From: Dactylosporangium siamense
Lineage (GTDB): Bacteria; Actinomycetota; Actinomycetes; Mycobacteriales; Micromonosporaceae
Direction: 5' to 3'
DNA: 64,000 bases
Assembly (NCBI RefSeq): GCF_016862795.1
Contig: NZ_BONQ01000049.1
Span: forward strand, 1 to 64,000
The notes below the pieces were generated by a model. It was not told the DNA's origin. It worked only from the letters and a program-made list of their open reading frames with translations, and searched no databases. A program made the translations under genes and the position numbers. Below, one piece after another: positions 1-7,675 of the stretch (position 1 is the first letter of the stretch; every line of letters starts with the position of its first letter).

Positions 1-250
1 TACCACGCACACGGTGAACCGGGTGGTCGCGGACGCGAGCAACGACGCGGGGGACTACGCGCGTGGTTATCAGCTGTACGTGTCCACCGACGGCAGCAAC
101 TGGGGCTCGCCGGTGGCGTCCGGCTCGCCCGCAGGGCCCGTCATCGACATCTCGTTCGGCGCGACCACGGCCCGGTACCTCCGGCTGGTGCTGACCGGGA
201 ACTCGCCGTGGTGGTGGAGCATCGACGAGGTCAACGCCTACGGCGCCTGA
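1..250 (+). CDS. C-terminal end of a secreted protein with a discoidin (F5/8 type C, CBM32-like) domain, partial
   Basis: Only the last 80 or so codons are inside the window; the reading frame is open from base 2 and stops at TGA 248-250, so the start lies upstream. The visible part has the end of an F5/8 type C beta-sandwich: a YQLYVSTDGSNW strand, then TARYLRLVLTG, and a final WSIDEVNAYG strand. This family binds sugars or surfaces and is commonly the C-terminal carbohydrate-binding module of secreted glycosidases in actinomycetes. The parent enzyme cannot be named from this fragment. It converges on the next gene, with 6 bases between the two stops. Confidence 0.8.
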   Translation, partial: TTHTVNRVVADASNDAGDYARGYQLYVSTDGSNWGSPVASGSPAGPVIDISFGATTARYLRLVLTGNSPWWWSIDEVNAYGA

Positions 251-256
251 CCCGGC

Positions 257-1492
257 TCAGCGCGCGACGTAGGCGGCCAGTCCGCCGAGCTCCTCGTTGG
301 CGATGAACACCGAACGCACGTTGATCAGGGCCTCCTCGACGTGGCCGGCGCAGCCCCACGCCGCGTCGCCCCACGAGTCGGCCAGCTTGATCTCGGCGGG
401 GGCGGCGCACCCGGCGCCGCCGCCGAGCTGGCACTGCTCGGGGTGCGGCCTCGGGGCCTGCGCGGCCGCGGCGGCGCGCATCTGGGCGTTGAGCTCCGCC
501 GCGGCGGCGGCGCGCTCCTCGGCCTCGGCGCGCAGCTCCCGTTCGGCCTGCACCGCCTTGGCCAGCTCGTCGTGGGCCGCCCTGGCGCGGGCCTCGGCGG
601 CGTGCTGCGCCTGTTCGGTGTGGTGGCGTTCGATGGCCAGGGCCGCGGTGCCGGCGAAGACCCGGGTGAGGGCCAGGTCGGTGTCCTGCGGGACGCGCGG
701 CACGCGGTGATACATGGCGAAGGTGCCCAGCAGGGCGCCGTCGCGGGCCAGGATCGGCGTGGACCAGCAGGCGGCCAGCCCGGCCCGCCCGGCCAGGTCC
801 CGGAAGTCGGCCCAGAACGGGTCGGTGGCGATGTCGGTGACGATGACCGGCTCCCGCCGGTGCGCCGCCGTGCCGCAGGAGCCGACGCCCTCGCCGGTGG
901 CGATCCCGTCGATGGCCTCGTTGTAGAAGTCGGGCAGGCTGGGCGCGGCGCCGTGGCGCAGGTGCCGGCCGTCGGCGTCGGCGAGCAGCACGGAGACGAG
1001 CACCTCCCGCGGCGCGAGATCCTCGATGCGGCGGGCCATCCCGTCGAGCACGTCGGCCAGCGGCGCCTGCCGGGCGATCTGCTCCAGCAGGGCGCGGTGC
1101 TCCGCCGTCAGCCGCTGGGCATGCTTGACCTGGGTGGTCTCCACGCCGATCACCAGGATCCCGGTCACCGCGCCGGCGGCGTCCCGGCGCGGCTCATAGG
1201 TGAAGTCGAAGAACGCCTCCCGTGCCTGCGGGCCGGCGCCGGGCACGTCCCGGCCGGTGTACGGCTCACCGGTGCCGTAGACCTCGTCCAGCCGGGCGAT
1301 GAGAGCCTGACCGGCGGGTCCGGGCACCAGGTCCGCGAGCGCCACCCCGGTGCGCACCTCGTCGCCGCCGACGGTGGCGAGGAACGCCGGGCTCGCGGAC
1401 TCCACCACGTGCGCCGGCCCCGTGAGCACGGCGAAGACCGCGGTGGACTGCCCGAACAACGCCCGCAGGTCCTGCTCCGCCGGATCCGTCAT
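257..1492 (-). CDS. PAS-GAF sensor-like protein with a conserved C-terminal tail
   Basis: A soluble protein of 411 residues. Residues about 10-125 look like a PAS domain (it ends with the YEPRRDAAGAVTGILVIGVE-type strands), 150-290 like a GAF domain (TGEGVGSCGTAAHRREPV is the typical GAF loop), and 290-345 are an Ala/Glu/Arg-rich coiled coil. The tail (about 350-411) contains three cysteines and the run KLADSWGDAAWGC, which I believe is a stand-alone module in other actinobacterial proteins. There is no kinase, GGDEF, EAL or PP2C output domain, so it probably works through a protein partner. GAAGGGG lies 5 bases before the ATG. The signal sensed is unknown. Confidence 0.75.
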   Translation of the reverse strand: MTDPAEQDLRALFGQSTAVFAVLTGPAHVVESASPAFLATVGGDEVRTGVALADLVPGPAGQALIARLDEVYGTGEPYTGRDVPGAGPQAREAFFDFTYEPRRDAAGAVTGILVIGVETTQVKHAQRLTAEHRALLEQIARQAPLADVLDGMARRIEDLAPREVLVSVLLADADGRHLRHGAAPSLPDFYNEAIDGIATGEGVGSCGTAAHRREPVIVTDIATDPFWADFRDLAGRAGLAACWSTPILARDGALLGTFAMYHRVPRVPQDTDLALTRVFAGTAALAIERHHTEQAQHAAEARARAAHDELAKAVQAERELRAEAEERAAAAAELNAQMRAAAAAQAPRPHPEQCQLGGGAGCAAPAEIKLADSWGDAAWGCAGHVEEALINVRSVFIANEELGGLAAYVAR

Positions 1493-1593
1493 GAGGCCCC
1501 TTCTCGTGCGCTCGTGGTGCGGACGGCCAGCGTACGCGGCCGGTGTCCGGAATCGACTGGCGACGCCACCCCGGCTGGTAGAGGATTTACCCG

Positions 1594-2169
1594 GTGAAGG
1601 ACCATCTGAAGCGTTACCTGCAAGAGGGGCGCGACGCGCTGCTCTGGAAGCTCGACGGGCTCGGCGAGTACGACATCCGCCGACCGCTCACCCCGACCGC
1701 GACCAACCTGCTCGGGCTGGTCAAACACACCGCCGCCGTCGAGTCGGAGTATCTCGGCATGGTGTTCGGCCGGCAGTTCCCGGAGCCCATCTCCTACCTC
1801 GCCGACAGCGCCGAGACCAACGCCGACATGTGGGCCACCGCGGAGGAGACCCGCGAGCACCACGTCGAGCTGTACAAGCGGATCTGGGCGCACTCCGACG
1901 CCACCATCGACGCGCTCGACCTCGACGCGCCCGGCGTGGTGCCGTGGTGGCGGCCGGAGACCCGCAACGTGACACTGCACCGCATCCTGATCCACGTGAT
2001 CGCCGAGACCCACCGGCACGCCGGCCAGGCGGACATCGTCCGGGAGTCGATCGACGGCTTCGCCGGCCTGTACGACGGCAACTCCAACCTGCCCGAGACC
2101 GACCCGAAGTGGTGGGCCGCCTACCGGGAGCGGGTCGAGCAGGCCGCGCTCACGCACCGGGTCAGCTGA
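1594..2169 (+). CDS. DinB-family (DUF664-like) protein
   Basis: A 191-residue four-helix-bundle protein of the DinB/YfiT superfamily. A histidine in VKHTAAVE and the pair in ETHRHAGQADIVRE match the metal-binding His triad of the family. In actinobacteria many members are thiol (mycothiol) S-transferases or uncharacterised metal enzymes; the substrate here cannot be read from sequence. The start is GTG at 1594. No Shine-Dalgarno is visible, but a -10-like GAGGAT ends 7 bases before the GTG (1581-1586), which suggests a leaderless mRNA. Its 3' end overlaps the convergent response regulator gene by 8 bp. Confidence 0.8.
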   Translation: MKDHLKRYLQEGRDALLWKLDGLGEYDIRRPLTPTATNLLGLVKHTAAVESEYLGMVFGRQFPEPISYLADSAETNADMWATAEETREHHVELYKRIWAHSDATIDALDLDAPGVVPWWRPETRNVTLHRILIHVIAETHRHAGQADIVRESIDGFAGLYDGNSNLPETDPKWWAAYRERVEQAALTHRVS

Positions 2170-2818
2170 CCAGGCCGGTGCGGTATGCGTACACCACGGC
2201 CTGCACGCGGTCGCGCAGGTCGAGCTTGGTGAGGATGCGCGACACGTAGGTCTTGACGGTCTCCTGGCTGATCACCAGTGCCGCGGCGATCTCCTGGTTG
2301 GACCGGCCGTCGGCGATGAGGCGCAGCACCTCCAGCTCCCGCGGGGTCAGCGCGGCGTCGCGCCGGTCCTGCGGGGGACGGATCCGCGCCGCGTACCGGC
2401 CCACGAGCTGCCGGGTCACCTCCGGCGACAGCAGGGCGGCGCCGGCCGCGACGGTGCGGATGCCGTCCAGCAGTAGCGCCGGCGGGGCGTCTTTGAGCAG
2501 GAAGCCGCTCGCGCCGGCGCGCAGCGCCTCGTACACGTACTCGTCCAGGTTGAAGGTCGTCACCACGAGCACCTTGACGGGCCGGTCCACGCCCGCGCCG
2601 GCGAGCAGGCGGGTCGCCTCGATGCCGTCGAGGACCGGCATGCGCACGTCCATCACGACCACGTCGGGGTGCAGCCGGCCGGCGAGGTCGACCGCGGCGC
2701 GGCCGTCCCCGCACTCGCCGACCACCTCGAGGTCGGGCTGGGCGTCGATGATGGTCGTGAAGCCGGCCCGGATCAGCGCCTGGTCGTCGCAGACGAGCAC
2801 GCGCAGCGGCGCGGTCAC
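2162..2818 (-). CDS. NarL/FixJ-family response regulator
   Basis: 218 residues: receiver domain (about 1-120) with the acidic pair after LVCD, the phosphoacceptor Asp in VVVMDVRMP and the Lys in FLLKD, followed by a LuxR-type helix-turn-helix (LTPRELEVLRLIADGRSNQEIA...). It is a DNA-binding partner of the kinase immediately upstream. Its GTG start lies in a GTGA overlap with the kinase stop codon (4 shared bases), so the two are translationally coupled. With the CPBP gene they form a three-gene operon read leftwards. The target promoters cannot be deduced; no obvious palindrome was found before the operon. Confidence 0.9.
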   Translation of the reverse strand: MTAPLRVLVCDDQALIRAGFTTIIDAQPDLEVVGECGDGRAAVDLAGRLHPDVVVMDVRMPVLDGIEATRLLAGAGVDRPVKVLVVTTFNLDEYVYEALRAGASGFLLKDAPPALLLDGIRTVAAGAALLSPEVTRQLVGRYAARIRPPQDRRDAALTPRELEVLRLIADGRSNQEIAAALVISQETVKTYVSRILTKLDLRDRVQAVVYAYRTGLVS

Positions 2819-3969
2819 GACTGGCTCCCGGTGGGGATCCGGGCCCGCACCGCGAAGCCGCCGTCGTCCCGCCGGCCGGCGCTGAACTCGCCGCCGAGGA
2901 CGCCGACCCGCTCGCGCAGCCCGACCAGGCCCCGGCCGCTCCCGCCGGGTGTCACGGGGTGCCGGCCCGGCCCTTCGGTGTCGACCGCCACCGTGGTTTC
3001 GGCGTTCCCGTGGTGGACGCGCACCGTGGTCCGGTGGCCGTGCGCGTGTTTGAGGGCGTTCGTCAGCGCCTCCTGCACGACGCGGTACGCCGCGACCTCC
3101 GCACCACCGGTCAGCGCCGCGGGGCTGCCGTCCTCGGTGAACTCCACCGGCTGCCCCGCCTGCCGGGCCTGCGCCACGAGCGCGTGGACCTCGCCGACGG
3201 GCGGGGTGCGCGGTTCGGTGCCGTGGTCGGGGTTGAGCAGGTCCAGCAGCTGTCGCAGGTCGGTGATCGCCCGCCGTCCGGTGTCGGTGATGGCGGTCAG
3301 GGACTGGTCGAGCCGTTCGGGGTCGCCGGTCAGGTACCGCGCCGCCTCCGCCTGCACCACCATCGCCGTCACGTGGTGCGTCACGATGTCGTGCAGCTCG
3401 CCGGCGATCCGGGTCCGTTCCGCGGCGCGGGTGGCCTCGGCGACGTGCCGGCGGCGCTGCGCCTCGCTCGCCCGGGTCGTGCGCAGCCACGCCCCGATAC
3501 CCCCGGCGAGGGTCAGCGCCAGGTAGAACGTGACGAAGCCGAGGACCCCTTCGGTGGACCCGCGCCGGTCGAGCGCGACCGCGAGGGGCACGTACGCCAC
3601 GGAGGCCACGACCAGGGCGGTGCGCCGGAACCGCTCCAGGTGCGCCGCCGCGCTCAGCACCGCGATGGGCAGCGCCGCGCCGGCGACCAGGTGGTAGCCG
3701 CGGAGCTGGTCGACGGCGAACCCGATCGACACCAGGGCGAGACACGCCGCCGGCCACCGTCGGCGCACGGCCAGCGGCAGGCACTCCAGCGCGATCACCA
3801 CGACGGCGAGCGCGTCCATCGGGCGGCCCGGCAGGTCGCCGAGCTGGGTCCCGCGGTTGTGGAGCGCGGGCACCAGCGACGCGACGGCGAGCAGCAGGGC
3901 CGGCGGAAGGTCCCGGACCGTGACGTCGAGTCGCCGCCACAGGTCCGGGACGCGTCGCAGCTCGCTCAC
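2815..3969 (-). CDS. DesK-type sensor histidine kinase
   Basis: 384 residues. The N-terminal third is hydrophobic with about 4-6 membrane segments (LLAVASLVPAL, ALAVVVIALECLPLAV, LVAGAALPIAVLSAA, FVTFYLALTLAGGIG), then a HisKA_3 dimerisation helix with the phosphoacceptor His in GELHDIVTHH, and a HATPase domain (EALTNALKHAHG N-box, GSGRGLVGLRERV G-box). This is the standard layout of the NarX/DesK subfamily that partners NarL-type regulators. GTG start in a GTGA overlap with the end of the CPBP gene. It senses something at or in the membrane; the ligand is unknown. Confidence 0.9.
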   Translation of the reverse strand: MSELRRVPDLWRRLDVTVRDLPPALLLAVASLVPALHNRGTQLGDLPGRPMDALAVVVIALECLPLAVRRRWPAACLALVSIGFAVDQLRGYHLVAGAALPIAVLSAAAHLERFRRTALVVASVAYVPLAVALDRRGSTEGVLGFVTFYLALTLAGGIGAWLRTTRASEAQRRRHVAEATRAAERTRIAGELHDIVTHHVTAMVVQAEAARYLTGDPERLDQSLTAITDTGRRAITDLRQLLDLLNPDHGTEPRTPPVGEVHALVAQARQAGQPVEFTEDGSPAALTGGAEVAAYRVVQEALTNALKHAHGHRTTVRVHHGNAETTVAVDTEGPGRHPVTPGGSGRGLVGLRERVGVLGGEFSAGRRDDGGFAVRARIPTGSQS

Positions 3970-4799
3970 GGGGCGAGCGTAGCGGCCGGGTCGGCGGTGG
4001 CCCGCTTGCGCCGGGGCACGACGTTGCCCCGGCGCCGGGCCAGCCACATGAACCCGGCGGTCAGGGTCACGCCGGCCAGCAGCGCGAACACGCTGCCCTC
4101 CGGCCCGAACCCGCCGCCGCTGAGCGCGGTCGAGCCGGACGTCACGCCGTCGAGGAGCCCGTCCGGTCCGGTCCTGCCGGACACGTCGGTGCCGAACACG
4201 CCGCCGGCGGCGAAGTTCCAGCCGAAGTGCACCCCGATCGGCACCCACAGGTTGCGGGTGGCGGCGTACACGGCGGCGAGCAGCGCGCCGGCCTCCACCG
4301 CGACGGCGAGCGAGCTCCACAGCGTGGCGTTCGGGTTGGGCAGGTGCGCCAGGCCGAACAGCGCGGCGGTCAGCAGCAGCGCGCCCCACGTGCCGGCGCG
4401 TTCCTCGACGATCCGGAAGAGGACGCCGCGGAAGAGCAGCTCCTCCGTGACGGCGCCGGCGGCCATGAACCCGACCAGGGCCACCGCGCCGGCCGCCGAA
4501 CCCCAGCCGGTCACCCGGTACCCGCCGAACAGGGCGATGCTCGCGATGACCGCCGCGAACATCCCGGTCCCGATCAGCACCCCACGACCGAGCGCGGGCC
4601 CGGCGCCCCGGACGGCGACCTCGACCGGTGCGCGGTGCTCGGTGCGCCGGACCACCCAGGCGTACACCAGCAACGCCAGCGCCGCGGTCGCCAACCCGAG
4701 CAGCAGGGTGAGCGGCACGTTCCAATCGGCGGCGCCGACGCTCAGGCTGCCGGCGAGGGCGACCGCCGCGACGGCCGCGAGCTGCTTCAGCAGTCGCAT
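3966..4799 (-). CDS. CPBP-family intramembrane metalloprotease
   Basis: 277 residues with about 7-8 membrane segments. The three catalytic motifs of the Abi/CAAX-prenyl-protease-like family are all present: EE at 119-120 with Arg124 (EELLFRG), His152 in FGLAH, and His191/Asn195 in HFGWN, so it should be an active membrane protease. It is first in an operon with the kinase and regulator, both coupled to it by 4-base overlaps; it may process a membrane component of that signalling route, which is inference. GGAGGA sits 6 bases before the ATG. A likely promoter is TGACGAT (4877-4870) and TACCGT (4852-4847), read leftwards. Confidence 0.88.
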   Translation of the reverse strand: MRLLKQLAAVAAVALAGSLSVGAADWNVPLTLLLGLATAALALLVYAWVVRRTEHRAPVEVAVRGAGPALGRGVLIGTGMFAAVIASIALFGGYRVTGWGSAAGAVALVGFMAAGAVTEELLFRGVLFRIVEERAGTWGALLLTAALFGLAHLPNPNATLWSSLAVAVEAGALLAAVYAATRNLWVPIGVHFGWNFAAGGVFGTDVSGRTGPDGLLDGVTSGSTALSGGGFGPEGSVFALLAGVTLTAGFMWLARRRGNVVPRRKRATADPAATLAP

Positions 4800-4918
4800 G
4801 ATTGTCCTCCGTACGTTCCCGCGGCCGGTCGCCGCGACTGCTTCGAACGGTATGGATTCGACGGCCGCGGATCGTCACCGCACGGTGGACATTCGCGGGT
4901 AGCTCGCACGGGGGACAG

Positions 4919-6001
4919 TCAGCTCAGGAAGCTGCCGTACGGGCCGGCGAGGATGGCGTTCTTCTGGGCCTGGCTGAAGTGTGTGTTCGGGTAGCTGTAG
5001 AACGACGCGGACATCGGCGTGCCGTCCGTGGACGTCGAGTCCGGCAGGCCGAAGCCGTGGCCGAGCTCGTGGACCATGCCGCCGTACCAGCGGTTCATCG
5101 GGCCGTTGAGCCCGGCGCCGCCGTCGGCGTCGTGGCCGGAGAGCAGGACCCAGCCGGGGCTGGCGCCGCCGCCGGACTTGCCGGGGTCCTCGGCGCTGAT
5201 CTCGCCGACGACGAGCCAGCGGCTGTCGGGGTTGGCGAGGCCGAACCGGCGCCGCAGCTCCGCCTGCATGTTGGCGACCACGCACCAGTAGCGGTCGCCG
5301 TTCGGGTCGCAGTTGGTGTTGATGTACCACGACGTGTCGTGCTCGCCGTTGACCGTCTCCACGACGGTGGCGTTGAGCGCGAACGTCCTGCCGAGTTCCT
5401 GGCGGTAGTAGCGCTGTGCCTCGCGCATCACGGTCGCGATGCCGTCGGGGTAGCGCTGGTCGAACGCGACGTTGGTCGGCTTGAGCCAGAACACCCGCAC
5501 CGTCTTCGTGCCCGGAGTGCCGGGATTGCCAGGTGTGCTGGAGGCGCTCGGCGACGCGGATCTGGTGGGGGAGGCGCTCATGGTCGGGCCGGCGGTGCCG
5601 GTGCAGACCACATTGTTGAGCCGGAAGGTGGCGGGCACCGGGTTCGAGCCGCTCCAGGCGCCGTTGAAGCCGAACGAGGTGCTCGCGCCGGTGCCAAGGA
5701 CGCCGTTGTATCCGACGTTCACGGCCGAGACGGCGGCGCCGTTCTGTGTCACCGTCGCGTTCCAGGCCTGGGTGACACTCTGGCTGGTGGCGAAGGTCCA
5801 CGTGAGCGTCCAGCCGTTGACCGGGTCGCCGAGGTTGGTGATCGCCACGTTGGCGCCGAACCCGCCCTGCCATTGCGAGCTGATCGTGTAGGTCACCCGG
5901 CAGCCGGCCACGGCGGCGCCGGCCGACGTGCTGAGCTCGGCCGCGCCGCCCGCGACGAGAACGATCGTGGCGGTGGCGAGCATGAGACCGCGGTTCCGCA
6001 T
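4919..6001 (-). CDS. secreted CBM2 metalloprotease (HExxHxxGxxD)
   Basis: 360 residues: signal peptide (1-31), a family-2 carbohydrate-binding module (about 34-135; CRVTYTISSQWQGGF through TFRLNNVVC with the paired cysteines of CBM2), a Ser/Pro/Thr linker (140-170), then a peptidase-like domain with HELGHGFGLPD at 311-321: two zinc His, the catalytic Glu, and Asp as likely third ligand. A protease tethered to cellulose or chitin by a CBM2 is unusual; most CBM2 partners are glycosidases. The start is chosen at 6001, with AAAGGGG 5 bases before it; an ATG at 6016 would add five residues but loses this site. The gene is divergent from the P450 gene. Confidence 0.82.
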   Translation of the reverse strand: MRNRGLMLATATIVLVAGGAAELSTSAGAAVAGCRVTYTISSQWQGGFGANVAITNLGDPVNGWTLTWTFATSQSVTQAWNATVTQNGAAVSAVNVGYNGVLGTGASTSFGFNGAWSGSNPVPATFRLNNVVCTGTAGPTMSASPTRSASPSASSTPGNPGTPGTKTVRVFWLKPTNVAFDQRYPDGIATVMREAQRYYRQELGRTFALNATVVETVNGEHDTSWYINTNCDPNGDRYWCVVANMQAELRRRFGLANPDSRWLVVGEISAEDPGKSGGGASPGWVLLSGHDADGGAGLNGPMNRWYGGMVHELGHGFGLPDSTSTDGTPMSASFYSYPNTHFSQAQKNAILAGPYGSFLS

Positions 6002-6049
6002 CGCATCCCCTTTCATCAATGGACTCCGATTGCGTTCGCCACGGTGCGG

Positions 6050-6067
6050 GCCGAAAACCTTTTCGGC
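6050..6067. promoter_or_regulatory. perfect palindrome between metalloprotease and P450 genes
   Basis: GCCGAAAA-CC-TTTTCGGC, arms of 8 bp with a 2-bp centre, 49 bp before the metalloprotease start and about 100 bp before the P450 start. It lies between two divergent starts, so a terminator role is unlikely and an operator is more probable. The cognate protein is unknown; no regulator gene is adjacent. Confidence 0.5.
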
Positions 6068-6170
6068 AAGATGGTGGCGGGAACCCGCAGGAGGAGCGCC
6101 GAAACTTTCATCGCCGGGTCCTCCCGGCCGGGTCATGCCGGGCCGGACCGCGGCGGCTTGCCTGGAAGGC

Positions 6171-7589
6171 ATGATCTTGCCGAAGGAGCTGGCGAAGCTG
6201 CTGCCGCCGGCATTCGATCCCGAGTACGTCGAACACGCCGTCGTGCCGTATCTGCTGAGCGAGCAGACCATCGGGGAACGCCCGGCGCTGCCGATGATCG
6301 ACCTGGCGCTGAGCAAGGAGAACGCCGCGCCGCCGCACTTCTGGGGAATGTTGTACGACGGGTGGGCGCCGGACCCCGAGGAGGAGGGCGTCGCCGTCTT
6401 CATCCAGGGGTACGAGCAACGCGGGCCGGACAACGAGCGCAAGAAGATCTACCACTCGGCGACCACGCCCGACCTCTACGCGACCAGGTACGCCGGCAAG
6501 GTCCGGCGCTTCATCGCCCGGCTCCTCGACCCGGCCAACGCCGGCCGGCCGCTGATGCGGCAGTACTACGCGGCCTACTTCGACCTCTACTGGGACCTGC
6601 ACCTCGGGGTCACGGGTGAGGACATCCCGGCCGAGGTGCGGGAGCTCGGCACCAGCTTCACCACGGTGCTCGGTCACTGGTACCCGACCTCGGACATCGT
6701 CCACGAGCACTTCATGCGCGTGCGCGCGCTGCGCCCCCGGCTCACGGAGTGGATCGACGAGCGGGTGCAGGCGGTGATCGACGGCACCGTCGCCGCGCCG
6801 GAGGAGACGTTCGTCCACTACTGGCTGAAGAACGGTGGCGGCGGCGAGCACTTCCGCCGCAAGGACATCGTCTTCGAGTGCTTCCACAACTTCCTGGCCT
6901 TCAGCCAGTGGGGCAACATGGTCTACCAGACCATGGCCGCGCTGGACGCCGCCTACGGCGATCCCGCCGTGCGGTCCTGGTTCGCCCGGACGATGCGCAT
7001 GGACCCCGACGGGGCCGCCTTCCCGCCGCTGGACCGGTTCGTGATGGAGCTGTTCCGCACGATCTCACCGAACGCGGGCAGCCTGTCGACCGTGGAGACG
7101 GCGGTCGGCGTGGCGTCGCGCGACCACAGCGTCGTCACCCCGCACCCGCCGGCGAACCACGACCGTCGCCAGTGGCGCAACCCGGAGCAGTTCGACCCGG
7201 ACCGCTACCTCACGGCGCCGACGACGACCGACGACGAGTCCCGGGCGCGGCAGGCCGGCCTGGCCCGCTGCCCGTTCCCGCCCGCCCCGTTGAAACTCAA
7301 CGACGGCCGCCAGGCCGAGGTGACCAACGGTGCCTTCGGTGCCGTCTACAGCGTGGTCGACGGCACGGAACACCCGCTGTGCGACACGGCCGGCTACGCG
7401 CCCTTCGGGTTCGGCTACCGCCGCTGCGGCGGCGAGCAGCTCACCGTCGAGTTCCTCAAGGAGTTCCTGCGAACGGTGCACCACAACGGCATCGAGTTCG
7501 TCCGGCTCGACCCCGCCGACCCCGAGTGGCTGCCGGTGTCCCCGCGCAGCCTCATCAAGGACGACATTGGCTTCCGCCGGACCTTCTGA
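6171..7589 (+). CDS. atypical cytochrome P450-like protein
   Basis: 472 residues. The heme loop PFGFGYRRCGG gives the Cys ligand at 419, ExxR is at 293-296 (ELFR), and the meander motif WRNPEQFDPDRYL is at 335-347. Two features are unusual. About 60 residues (348-407, with two extra cysteines) are inserted between meander and heme loop. The segment where helix I should be (VFECFHNFLAFSQWGNM, 234-250) has no (A/G)Gx(D/E)T acid-alcohol pair, which normal monooxygenases use for oxygen activation. Such loss is known in P450s that rearrange peroxides (CYP74 type) or use peroxide directly. No ferredoxin or reductase gene is nearby. ATG at 6171 has AAGG close upstream; longer starts into the intergenic region look spurious. 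Confidence 0.75.
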   Translation: MILPKELAKLLPPAFDPEYVEHAVVPYLLSEQTIGERPALPMIDLALSKENAAPPHFWGMLYDGWAPDPEEEGVAVFIQGYEQRGPDNERKKIYHSATTPDLYATRYAGKVRRFIARLLDPANAGRPLMRQYYAAYFDLYWDLHLGVTGEDIPAEVRELGTSFTTVLGHWYPTSDIVHEHFMRVRALRPRLTEWIDERVQAVIDGTVAAPEETFVHYWLKNGGGGEHFRRKDIVFECFHNFLAFSQWGNMVYQTMAALDAAYGDPAVRSWFARTMRMDPDGAAFPPLDRFVMELFRTISPNAGSLSTVETAVGVASRDHSVVTPHPPANHDRRQWRNPEQFDPDRYLTAPTTTDDESRARQAGLARCPFPPAPLKLNDGRQAEVTNGAFGAVYSVVDGTEHPLCDTAGYAPFGFGYRRCGGEQLTVEFLKEFLRTVHHNGIEFVRLDPADPEWLPVSPRSLIKDDIGFRRTF

Positions 7590-7675
7590 CCTCGGCCCGG
7601 CCGTCCCAGCAGGTGGGAGCGTCGGCGTAGGTACCGTCACATGACGCTCGCGACGGCGGTCACCGGATCCATACG

